Shown: positions 55,620 through 64,000 of the stretch, piece after piece
Layout: each line of letters opens with the position of its first letter
Numbering within the stretch: position 1 is the stretch's first letter
Assembly (NCBI RefSeq): GCF_001953055.1
Contig: NZ_CP019044.1
Span: 2,356,001 to 2,420,000, forward strand
DNA: 64,000 nt
From: Salaquimonas pukyongi
GTDB lineage: Bacteria; Pseudomonadota; Alphaproteobacteria; Rhizobiales; Rhizobiaceae
Direction of reading: 5' to 3'
The notes under the pieces: model-generated
The model's input: the letters and a program-made list of their open reading frames with translations, nothing else
Database searches by the model: none
What the model was told of the DNA's origin: nothing
Translations under genes and position numbers: made by a program

Positions 55620-56897
55620 TCAGGCAAGCAGCCGCATCGCCATGCCGATGGCCAGTGCGGCCGCAAGAACGTTCAGCAACCCGCCACCGCGCCAAAGCCA
55701 GAGACCGGCAATCAGCATGATTGCAAATGCTGCCGGATCAGCGCTTGCCAGCACAGGCATTTCCACCGACGCACGCCCCCACGAAACCGGCCGCACTTCG
55801 GCAAACAACACATGAAGTCCGAACCAGATCGCAAGATTTGCCATCACCCCGGTCACCGCTGCCGTGATCGCCGCAAGCGCTCCGGACAGGCTTAGATTGG
55901 CGCGAAGGCGTTCCATGAAGGGCGCGCCCAGAAATATCCACAGGAAACAGGGAACGAACGTCACCCAGAGGGTAACCGCGGCCCCCATTAGTCCTCCGGT
56001 CAACGGATCGAAACCGCCGGTGTCGCGAAACGCACCGACAAATCCCACGAAAATCAGCACCAGGATCAAAGGCCCCGGTGTCGTTTCCGCCAGGCCCAGA
56101 CCGGCGAGCATCTCCTGTGGCATCAGCCAGTGGTAAACATCCACCGCCTGCTGACCCACATAGGCAAGCACCGCATAGGCACCGCCAAACGTCACCACCG
56201 ATGCTTTCGAAAAAAACACCGCCTGATCGAAAAACGTGCCCGGCCCCAGCATCTGATAGAGCGCCAACACCGGGATGAACCAGACCAACAGCCCGGCACA
56301 AAGCACAAGTGCTGAACGCGAAAGCGAAACCGGCTGGGGCTCATCGGCTGCCCGTTCGCCCTGCCCTGAAAAGCTCCCCGGAAAACACGCGCCGACCACC
56401 GCCGCACAGAGAACCACGACGGGAAAGGGAATGTTGAACACCATCAGGGCGGTCAGGGCCGCCAGCGCCAGGCCATAATGCAGCCGGGTCTTGAGCGCGC
56501 GGCCGGCAATCCTCGCCAGTGCCTGGAATACAATGGCCAACACCGCGGCCTTCAGGCCGAACAATGCTCCTTCCACATACGGAACCTCACCGAAATAGAC
56601 ATAGATGGCCGAAAGCAGAGTCAGTAACAGCGCACCCGGCAGCACGAACAATCCACCGGCAATCAACCCGCCCGGTACACCGCGCAGAAGCCAGCCCGAA
56701 TAGGTAGCAAGTTGCATCGCTTCAGGTCCCGGCAGCAGCATGCAGAAGTTGAGCGCATGCAGGAAACGGCGCTCATCAAGCCAGTTTTTTTCATTCACCA
56801 GCATGCGGTGCATCAGCGCGATCTGGCCCGCCGGACCGCCAAAGGAGAGAAAACCGATCTTGCCGAAGGTTCTTATCAGTTCGCCGTAACCGGTCAT
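55620..56897 (-). CDS. chrA: chromate transporter (CHR family, long form)
   Basis: The 425-residue inner-membrane protein has two homologous CHR halves, each with the FGG motif (FGGPAGQIALMH near residue 20; FGGAYAVLAYVGQQAV in the second half) and about 10-12 helices in all. The family exports chromate or, in some members, moves sulfate-like anions. Its start overlaps the rhodanese-ChrB gene by four bases (ATGA), giving an operon for chromate resistance. GC content resembles the surrounding core genes. Confidence 0.92.
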   Translation of the reverse strand: MTGYGELIRTFGKIGFLSFGGPAGQIALMHRMLVNEKNWLDERRFLHALNFCMLLPGPEAMQLATYSGWLLRGVPGGLIAGGLFVLPGALLLTLLSAIYVYFGEVPYVEGALFGLKAAVLAIVFQALARIAGRALKTRLHYGLALAALTALMVFNIPFPVVVLCAAVVGACFPGSFSGQGERAADEPQPVSLSRSALVLCAGLLVWFIPVLALYQMLGPGTFFDQAVFFSKASVVTFGGAYAVLAYVGQQAVDVYHWLMPQEMLAGLGLAETTPGPLILVLIFVGFVGAFRDTGGFDPLTGGLMGAAVTLWVTFVPCFLWIFLGAPFMERLRANLSLSGALAAITAAVTGVMANLAIWFGLHVLFAEVRPVSWGRASVEMPVLASADPAAFAIMLIAGLWLWRGGGLLNVLAAALAIGMAMRLLA

Positions 56898-57718
56898 GCC
56901 GGTTGCTCCCTGCTTGCCGGCGAATGGTCATGGCCTTCCCCGCGAGCATCCAAAACCCAGCGGTAGAAGGCATCGTATAGTGCAAAACCGGCCTCAAGCT
57001 GCTCCTGATGGTTCTTGTACATTCGGGAAATTCCAAGCAACGCCGCCCGCAGTCCGGCACATTGGGGAGCCGGATCGCGCCGGTTGGTTTCAACACCACG
57101 AACAATCCTTGCCAGTTCCAGCAATGGCCCGGTTTCAAGCTGAAATTGCTCCAGCATGATGTCGAAGGTGCACCTTTCCGCCCTGGGGCTCGAGAATGCG
57201 CCCTCGATATCGAAGGGCGCAGCGCCAAACCGTTCGGCAACTGCCATCACCTGAGAGGCTTCCACAAACAAAAATCGTGCCTTGGGATCGATGAACCGGG
57301 AGATTAGCCACGGGCAGGCAATCCGGCCGATTTCGTGCCCGACCCCGGTTACCCAGCATGTGCCTCCGCTTTTGTGCCGGGGCGGCATGGCACCGGCAGG
57401 TATCAGCGGCTGGCCCGCATCGCGCCAGGCGAAATTGCCGCCCTCAAGGTTGCCCGCCGCAATGCCGTGACTTCTGAGCAGGGAAGCGGCCCCCTGGGAG
57501 AGTTTCAGCCCCTTTTGGCAGATAACAATCGCTTCCTTGCTGCCGAGTTCGGGAACAAGCGCCTCGATATCATCGAACGGATGGCGAAACGCTCCTGGAA
57601 TGAGCCGGGGATCTGCCTCGAAGTCCTCATCGAGACATATGTCGACCAAAACCGGCATATCCGGGCGTCCGAGAAGTCCTGCAAGCTGGGAAACGGTAAT
57701 CTGGTCTGGAGACGTCAT
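56894..57718 (-). CDS. rhodanese-ChrB fusion protein
   Basis: The 274-residue protein joins an N-terminal rhodanese-like domain (PVLVDICLDEDFEADPRLIPGA; likely active Cys in VICQKGLKLSQGAA) to a C-terminal ChrB-type domain (GGTCWVTGVGHEIGRIACPWLISRFID, here WVTGVGHEIGRIACPWLI). ChrB proteins sense chromate and control chrA in some bacteria. It is translationally coupled to chrA. Whether the rhodanese part moves sulfur or only binds a ligand is open. Confidence 0.88.
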   Translation of the reverse strand: MTSPDQITVSQLAGLLGRPDMPVLVDICLDEDFEADPRLIPGAFRHPFDDIEALVPELGSKEAIVICQKGLKLSQGAASLLRSHGIAAGNLEGGNFAWRDAGQPLIPAGAMPPRHKSGGTCWVTGVGHEIGRIACPWLISRFIDPKARFLFVEASQVMAVAERFGAAPFDIEGAFSSPRAERCTFDIMLEQFQLETGPLLELARIVRGVETNRRDPAPQCAGLRAALLGISRMYKNHQEQLEAGFALYDAFYRWVLDARGEGHDHSPASREQPA

Positions 57719-57923
57719 GCATCCATCCTCCGGTTGAAAGGTTCAAGGATGCGAACGTTGGGCTGACGCCTCACGGGGTCGTCGCAAACCCCAAGGCGGC
57801 AAGGTGCAACAGGATCGAACCGGCCGTCAAGCCAGCGACCGGACTTTTCAGTGTAACTTGAAAAACACGCCATTTACGGGCAACTGTTCGCACACGAGCA
57901 GTAATGAATGGCTGGGCTCCTGC

Positions 57924-58802
57924 GTGGAAAACGGTAATCAAGACAGGCGCCGGCGCGCCTACCTGGCCTTGCGGTTGAAAAAGGCGGGCAGCAAGGCGCT
58001 GCACGACATCACTCCGCCTTTGCTTTGGCGCTGGGTTGCTGGAAAACCTGCCGCAAAACGCGGCAAGGCAGAGTTGCTGCGCGACCGCAACGATGCCCCT
58101 TTCACTGTTGGCAATAACGGGCCCCAGCGCTTTGCCTTTCTGGCCGGCCAGCCTGCAATCTGCCTGCCGGTTTCATGCATGCGCTATGCCGGCGCCCTGC
58201 GCTTTTCCGCTCGCGAACATCACTTCGTCCGATATCTTGAAGACGGGATTGATGCCCTTGCCGCTTTTTATCGCAACCACCAGCCCGGTGATGTTCTGGA
58301 AAAGCACTTTCTGCCAGCGTCCGGCAGGCCAGATACCCCGCTCAGGGGCCTGCCCTGGATCGAGTATGGCGATGGAGAGTTTGACCGCGGCGTGCCTTCG
58401 GAAAAAGGGCTTGCAGCACACCATGGCCACCAGCATCACGGCCCGGTCAGCCGCGAAAAGCTCGAAATGGAGGCCTCTCATCTGGACCGCCTGCTCGCCT
58501 CGTTTCAAAAACACGGTATGCGTAAAACCAATGACCTGCCGGCGGGGCATTTCATCATCGATGATGACGGTAACTGGGCATTCTACGTCAAGGACGGCCA
58601 GCACCGCATCGCCGTGATGGCACATCTGGGATTTTCCGAGGCCCTGGTTACCCTGAGCAGCGGTGTGCGCATTGTCCGTGAGGCCGATATTTCCCTTTTT
58701 CCCATGGTGCGCGAAGGTTTGCTGACACAGCAAGAAGCCCGAAAAATCCTGCGCGCTTACACCAGACCCTTGGAAAAACCGGACCTCTTTGCCGGCCGGT
58801 AA
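57924..58802 (+). CDS. uncharacterised protein with a ParB-like segment
   Basis: The product (about 292 residues from a GTG at 57924) begins RRRRAYLALRLKKAGSKALHDI and contains FIIDDDGNWAFYVKDGQHRIAVMAHLG near residue 220 (split here as IDDDGNWAFYVKDGQHRIAV), which recalls the ParB/Srx nuclease-like fold with its GQHR motif. The rest has no family I recognise. The start is uncertain: the frame is open back to 57804, but that part looks non-coding. It is divergent from the chromate operon; the 205-base gap holds both promoters. Confidence 0.6.
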   Translation: MENGNQDRRRRAYLALRLKKAGSKALHDITPPLLWRWVAGKPAAKRGKAELLRDRNDAPFTVGNNGPQRFAFLAGQPAICLPVSCMRYAGALRFSAREHHFVRYLEDGIDALAAFYRNHQPGDVLEKHFLPASGRPDTPLRGLPWIEYGDGEFDRGVPSEKGLAAHHGHQHHGPVSREKLEMEASHLDRLLASFQKHGMRKTNDLPAGHFIIDDDGNWAFYVKDGQHRIAVMAHLGFSEALVTLSSGVRIVREADISLFPMVREGLLTQQEARKILRAYTRPLEKPDLFAGR

Positions 58803-58978
58803 AGCGCCTCTTGCCTGCTTGCCAGCGGCAGCAGTTTGCCCTATAAGCCGCCTGCCCGTGCAGACACCCTTGGAGGCAGCGCGGGTTTGCTGTTTTTCGG
58901 CACCGCATATCATGCGCCGGACAGCGGCAATTTCCCGGTTCGCCGGGAAACCTCACTCTACACGCGAAAGGAACTACC

Positions 58979-59644
58979 ATGAGCGATTCCATCGAGCTCA
59001 AGGCACAGGCGCGTGACCGGGTCGGCAAGGGGGCCGCTCGCGAACTACGCCGCAACTCAATGGTGCCTGCCGTCATCTACGGCGACAACAAGGATCCCCT
59101 GCCGATAGCCATTCCCTACAAGGAGCTGTCGATACTGGTTAATTCCGGCGGCTTTCTCAACACCGTTCTGGACGTTGAAGTCGGCGGCGACAAGCACCGT
59201 GTGCTGCCGAAAGATTATCAGCGTGAACCGGTGCGCGACTTCTTCACCCATGTGGATTTCCTGCGTGTTGGCAAGAACACCAAGGTTACGGTTGAAATTC
59301 CGGTCCACTACATCAATGAAGAAGAAAGCCCCGGCCTTCGCAAGGGCGGCGTTCTCAACGTTGTCCGCCACGCGCTGGAAGTTTCCTGCCGCGCTGACGC
59401 AATTCCCGAATATTTCGAAATCGATCTGACCGGCCTTGAAATCGAGGACGTGGTGCATGCGTCCGCGATCACCCTGCCGGACGGCGTCACCCAGACGGTT
59501 ACCGACCGCGATCCGACCATGTGTTCGGTCGCAGCACCGACCGTATCGGCCGCTACTGACGAGGAAGAAGGCGAAGAAGTTGCTGCCGACGCGGTTCCGG
59601 CCGGCGACGAGGGCGAAGAAGAAGCCGAGGGCGGCGAGGAATAA
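58979..59644 (+). CDS. rplY: 50S ribosomal protein L25 (general stress protein Ctc form)
   Basis: The 221-residue protein binds 5S rRNA. The L25 domain (ELKAQARDRVGKGAARELRR, MVPAVIYGD) is followed by a C-terminal TL5/CTC beta domain and an acidic tail (EEEGEEVAADAVPAGDEGEEE, here DEGEEEAEGGEE). The long form is normal for alphaproteobacteria. The start MSDSIELKA at 58979 follows GAAAGGA. pth comes 48 bases later, then ychF. Confidence 0.95.
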   Translation: MSDSIELKAQARDRVGKGAARELRRNSMVPAVIYGDNKDPLPIAIPYKELSILVNSGGFLNTVLDVEVGGDKHRVLPKDYQREPVRDFFTHVDFLRVGKNTKVTVEIPVHYINEEESPGLRKGGVLNVVRHALEVSCRADAIPEYFEIDLTGLEIEDVVHASAITLPDGVTQTVTDRDPTMCSVAAPTVSAATDEEEGEEVAADAVPAGDEGEEEAEGGEE

Positions 59645-59692
59645 TCCTCGTGCGGCCCTGCCGGTACGCTGCCCCCGCAAGGAGGTTCCACC

Positions 59693-60397
59693 ATGCGCAT
59701 GCTCGTGGGATTGGGAAATCCGGGGGACAAATATGCCGGTAACCGGCACAACATCGGATTCATGGCGGCGGATGAAATACACCGCCGCCATTCCTTTTCT
59801 CCCTGGCGCAAAAAGTTCAGGGCGGAAGTGGCCGATGGCGAACTGGCCGGAAAAAAGGTCCTGCTGGTAAAGCCCCTCACGATGATGAACCTTTCAGGTG
59901 AAAGCGTCGGTGAGGCAATGCGCTTTTACAAGCTGGCGCCCGGCGACATCACTGTATTTTACGATGAACTCGATCTTGCTCCCGGCAAGGTGCGGGTGAA
60001 AACCGGCGGCGGTTCGGGCGGCCATAACGGCATCAAGTCGATCGATGCCCATTGCGGCAAGGACTATGCCAGGGTGCGGCTCGGCATTGGTCATCCCGGT
60101 GACAAGGCGCGGGTTACCGGCCATGTTCTCGGCGATTTTTCAAAGGCCGACCTCAAATGGCTCGACCCGCTGCTGGAGGCAATCGGCGAGAATGCGCACC
60201 TGCTTGTTTCAGGCGAACATTCGACCTTCATGAACCGTGTCGCACAGCCTGCCAATGGCGAAAAGGCCAGCGGCAGCAACGCAACAAAAAAGGCGGGAAG
60301 CCACATCCATCAGGCGCGGACAACCCGCCCCAGGGTGGAACTGCCCCAAAAGGGACCGATGGCAGACATGCTGAAGAAACTGTTCGGGAAAGAATAG
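59693..60397 (+). CDS. pth: peptidyl-tRNA hydrolase
   Basis: The 234-residue enzyme frees tRNA from prematurely released peptidyl-tRNA. It has the core motifs [21 protein letters not shown] (catalytic His in RHNIGF), [37 protein letters not shown] and GHNGIKSID. The last 45 residues are a Lys/Gly-rich extension common in Hyphomicrobiales. It starts after an AAGGAGG and ends 4 bases before ychF. Confidence 0.96.
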   Translation: MRMLVGLGNPGDKYAGNRHNIGFMAADEIHRRHSFSPWRKKFRAEVADGELAGKKVLLVKPLTMMNLSGESVGEAMRFYKLAPGDITVFYDELDLAPGKVRVKTGGGSGGHNGIKSIDAHCGKDYARVRLGIGHPGDKARVTGHVLGDFSKADLKWLDPLLEAIGENAHLLVSGEHSTFMNRVAQPANGEKASGSNATKKAGSHIHQARTTRPRVELPQKGPMADMLKKLFGKE

Positions 60398-60401
60398 CAA
60401 A

Positions 60402-61505
<1,104 letters not shown>

Positions 61506-61545
61506 AAGAGTAGCAGCGGGCACGAACGGTGATAGGATCGCCGCC

Positions 61546-62601
61546 ATGGCGTTTGATTTCATCTTCATGCTGACGGCCAATGACAGCACCATCCCCGATG
61601 CCCGTGCGCGCCTGGAAGACGTGCTGGCAGGCGGTGCCCGGCATATCGGGTTCAAGGATGTCGGCCTGCCCTTCGAGGAGCTGAAGGCGCTTGCCGCCGA
61701 TATTCGCGCTGCCGGCGGGCGGGCCTATCTGGAAGTGGTCAGCCTTGACGAGGAAAGCGAGCTACGCTCGGCCAGAGCCGCCATCGACCTGGAGGTCGAC
61801 TGTCTTTTGGGCGGCACACGGGCGGCGACCGTTGCGCCCCTCCTGCGCCATCATCCGATCCGCTATTATCCTTTTCCCGGGGAGATCACCGGACACCCCA
61901 GCGTGCTTGCCGGAACGGTTGAGGAAATCGCCAAAAGCGCGCGACAATTGGCCGATCTTCAAACCGTGCACGGGCTTGACCTTCTCGCCTACCGGTTCGA
62001 TGGCGACGTACCCGCACTGATGAAGGCTGTGTGTGAAGCGACTGACAAGCCGGTGATCATGGCAGGTTCCATCGACCAGGAAGACCGCATCATGGCAGCT
62101 GCCGAGGCCGGTGCAGCGGGCTTTACGGTCGGCACGGCGGCGTTTGCCGAAACCTTCCCTGCCGCTGAGAAGGGCCTCGTTTCCCAGGTCCAGGCCATTT
62201 TGGCAATGACCGGCAGGGCACGGCAGCATTCCTCCGCTCCCAAGCAGATCGCGCTGGTTGCCCATAACAACCGAAAATCCCATCTGACGGCATGGGTTGG
62301 CCGCCATGTCGATATTCTCAAACGCCACAGGATCGTCTGCACCGGCGGCACCGGCACCATGCTCGGCAAGGACAGGCCGGAACTTTCCATCCACCGCCTT
62401 CAGCGCGGATCCCATGGCGGCGACCAGCAACTGGGCGCCCTGGTGGCGACCGGCGAACTGGATGCGGTGATCTTCTTTGCCGACCCCGACAGTTCCGGCG
62501 ATTTCGATCTGCTGGCGCTTCTTCGCCTTGCAATCCAGCATGATACGCCGATGGCCTGCAGTCCCGCGGCAGCGGACATGATCGTCACCGCCACATTGTA
62601 G
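61546..62601 (+). CDS. TIM-barrel / methylglyoxal-synthase-like fusion protein
   Basis: The 351-residue protein joins two parts. Residues 1-225 look like a phosphate-binding TIM barrel (GARHIGFKDVGLPFEEL; phosphate motif VIMAGSIDQEDRIMAAAEAG, GFTVGTAAF). Residues 232-351 match methylglyoxal synthase: IALVAHNNRKSHLTAWVGRH, CTGGTGTMLGK, RGSHGGDQQLGALVATGELD, VIFFADPD and the late ACSPAAADMIV. The catalytic Asp of GGDQQ is kept; the usual HD at AH-D reads HN, and the catalytic His before the D-x-D helix is missing (SSGDFDLL). The fusion and changed residues leave both activity and substrate open. It follows ychF after 40 bases. Confidence 0.75.
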   Translation: MAFDFIFMLTANDSTIPDARARLEDVLAGGARHIGFKDVGLPFEELKALAADIRAAGGRAYLEVVSLDEESELRSARAAIDLEVDCLLGGTRAATVAPLLRHHPIRYYPFPGEITGHPSVLAGTVEEIAKSARQLADLQTVHGLDLLAYRFDGDVPALMKAVCEATDKPVIMAGSIDQEDRIMAAAEAGAAGFTVGTAAFAETFPAAEKGLVSQVQAILAMTGRARQHSSAPKQIALVAHNNRKSHLTAWVGRHVDILKRHRIVCTGGTGTMLGKDRPELSIHRLQRGSHGGDQQLGALVATGELDAVIFFADPDSSGDFDLLALLRLAIQHDTPMACSPAAADMIVTATL

Positions 62602-62625
62602 GCGTCATCAACGTTGCAAGATGCT

Positions 62626-63723
62626 TCAAGGCTGAACTGGCGGCACCCGGGCGCCGATCGCATCGGGCATCGCCCCGACAAAGAGTGCCCGCAACTGCTG
62701 CCAGCCGGAGCCGAGCAGCAATACGATCACGCCGACAGCCAGAAAGGCGAAGGCGGTGATCGAGGAAATGTCGATGCCCGTTTCCCGCATGATGACGGCA
62801 AGCGCGACGCCCAGTGAAATCAGTCCGGAAGTAACGAAAGCCCGCCGGTCGATGATGATGCCGACAAGCACCATGAGGGTGACGATGCCGATGGCCGCCA
62901 TCGCTTCACTGGCGTCAGGCTTGTCAGCCCACCAAAAGCCGTCCGGACCCAGCAGCACGGCAAACGCCGAATAGAGCAGCAGGGGCGCTGCCACCAGATG
63001 CAGCCAGAAGGCAACGTCCGAGCGGCGGGTTACCCGCAGCCGGTCGGCAGCATCAAAACGCAGCGCCACCGCAAACATGGCAAGCGTCACCACAAGGCCG
63101 ATTACACCAATCAGTCTTGGATGATTGCTGAACAGGGAGTTCGGTGTGGCGCCGCCGCCAACAGCTGCAAGGATGAGGAAAAACGCCAGGCTGAATCCAG
63201 CCCATATAAGCGCGGCAAGCGCAACCGGGACACGGTAGCGCCAGTAAAACAGCGAAAGCGCGGCAACCTCGGCGAGGAAAATGGCAATCCCTGTCAGATT
63301 GCCTGCATTACCGATCGCCCCTTCCATGGCCACGCCAACCGACAGCACCAGCATGACCGTCAGCGTGAAGGCCGGCAGCGCCAGGCGCTGGCGTCTGACG
63401 AACCATTCAGCCAGCAGGACAACTGCCGGGATGACTGCAATCGCACTGGCCAGCGCCCAAAGACCGCCCAGCGCTATGATAATGCCGATGGTTATCAGGA
63501 TGTCGTGAAACCCGCGGATGAAGCGCGGCGCTTCGGAGGCATCGGGAAGGGTACCGTCATCGGCGTTGCTCGGCTCTGCAAGCTCAATGAAAACTCTACC
63601 TGCCGCATCAGTTGAGGCGGTTCCGGCCAACTCCTGGTGCAGGGCTTGAAGCCGCCCATGGGTCGCCTCATCAATCGCCGAGCGCTCACGCGCAATTTTC
63701 AGAAACGAAACGACATCGTTCAT
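62626..63723 (-). CDS. multi-pass membrane protein, DUF2157-like
   Basis: The 365-residue protein has a cytosolic N-terminal stretch of about 70 residues (MNDVVSFLKIARERSAIDEATHGRLQ, here FLKIARERSAIDEATHGRL) and about 9-10 membrane helices. The opening and general layout resemble DUF2157-type membrane proteins, but I am not certain. Its start overlaps the stop of the DUF599-like gene by four bases, so the two are probably one operon. Confidence 0.6.
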   Translation of the reverse strand: MNDVVSFLKIARERSAIDEATHGRLQALHQELAGTASTDAAGRVFIELAEPSNADDGTLPDASEAPRFIRGFHDILITIGIIIALGGLWALASAIAVIPAVVLLAEWFVRRQRLALPAFTLTVMLVLSVGVAMEGAIGNAGNLTGIAIFLAEVAALSLFYWRYRVPVALAALIWAGFSLAFFLILAAVGGGATPNSLFSNHPRLIGVIGLVVTLAMFAVALRFDAADRLRVTRRSDVAFWLHLVAAPLLLYSAFAVLLGPDGFWWADKPDASEAMAAIGIVTLMVLVGIIIDRRAFVTSGLISLGVALAVIMRETGIDISSITAFAFLAVGVIVLLLGSGWQQLRALFVGAMPDAIGARVPPVQP

Positions 63724-64000
63724 GTGATTTCCTCATCTGCCAGAACGGCTCTGGCCTTGGACAGGAATTGCCGCCTTGCCAGCACCAGCACAACGGACAC
63801 CGTGGTGGCTATCAGCACCCATGGACCGACGAACCAGCCAAGATAGCCGAGCGCGAAGAAAATGCCGCGCAGACCGGCGGTAAAATGATGGCTGGCGATG
63901 ATGTTCATTTCCGCCGCCTGCAGCGCCTGTTTGCGGCGCTCTTCCAGCGGCGTACTTTCCGGCTGCTGAACGGCGCCCATCAGAATGGAGCAATAGTTGA
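63720..64000 (-). CDS. DUF599-like membrane protein (C-terminal part, cut by window edge)
   Basis: The frame is open to the window edge and reads NYCSILMGAVQQPE before EERRKQALQAAEMNIIASHHFTAGLRGIFF (here AEMNIIASHHFTAGLRGIFF) and two membrane helices (LGYLGWFVGPWVLIATTVS). The YCSILxG and HHFTAGLR-type motifs fit the DUF599 family of short membrane proteins. An internal ATG at 63980 could be mistaken for the start, but homology suggests the gene begins beyond 64000. Confidence 0.7.
   Translation of the reverse strand, partial: NYCSILMGAVQQPESTPLEERRKQALQAAEMNIIASHHFTAGLRGIFFALGYLGWFVGPWVLIATTVSVVLVLARRQFLSKARAVLADEEIT

Overview
The window reads as chromosome of an alphaproteobacterium of the order Hyphomicrobiales (Rhizobiales). 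The reasons are a long CarB of about 1168 residues with the lineage-typical insertion, the dnaG-rpoD block, a BA14K-family protein, DUF992 and HlyU-family proteins, the lgt-midA-pgeF and rplY-pth-ychF runs, and moderately high GC with strong C/G third positions. Genus cannot be read from the sequence. No rRNA, tRNA or CRISPR array was found.

Layout. 1-2.3 kb: a possible gene tail, a long inverted repeat, a small secreted repeat protein, YjbQ-, HlyU- and Uma2-family genes. 2.3-6.9 kb: rpoD and dnaG. 7-9.1 kb: a LuxR solo, a structured intergenic stretch with a strong terminator, a 310-bp inverted-repeat element and yqeY. 9.3-18.4 kb: carA and carB for pyrimidine and arginine precursors, separated by an MFS exporter, plsC, a YpfJ-type metallopeptidase and a creatininase-family gene. 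18.3-24.4 kb: a cargo block (MFS transporter, LysR regulator, large autotransporter) bracketed by direct repeats of the carB 3' end, probably acquired by horizontal transfer. 24.4-28 kb: a LysR/permease divergent pair and a FAD oxidoreductase. 28-34 kb: greA with an attenuator-like leader, a glycosyltransferase-like gene, trxB with a LysR regulator, and two envelope genes, one with six cysteine-containing repeats. 34-41 kb: msrP, an outer-membrane protein, a frameshifted aspartate aminotransferase, DUF2461, BA14K and a GGDEF-EAL protein. 41-48 kb: a second copy of the 310-bp element, a metallo-hydrolase, ilvE, a divergent MarR-response regulator-histidine kinase set, csaA, proC and ybjN. 48.6-64 kb: ubiK, lgt-midA-pgeF, an M24-fold gene, a lipoprotein, prs (frameshifted), DUF992, chrA with a rhodanese-ChrB fusion, rplY-pth-ychF, an unusual barrel-methylglyoxal-synthase fusion, and two membrane proteins, the last cut by the window edge.

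Most of the window is ordinary core chromosome. The observations most worth following are: (1) two 310-bp elements with matching inverted ends flanked by TA, each supplying the TAG stop of a neighbouring gene, with a third end-like sequence at another stop codon; (2) the carB 3'-end direct repeats around a 6-kb block; (3) the barrel-MGS fusion; (4) the six-repeat secreted protein; and (5) two single-base frameshifts in housekeeping genes, both in or beside G/C runs, which look like base-calling errors rather than true gene loss.
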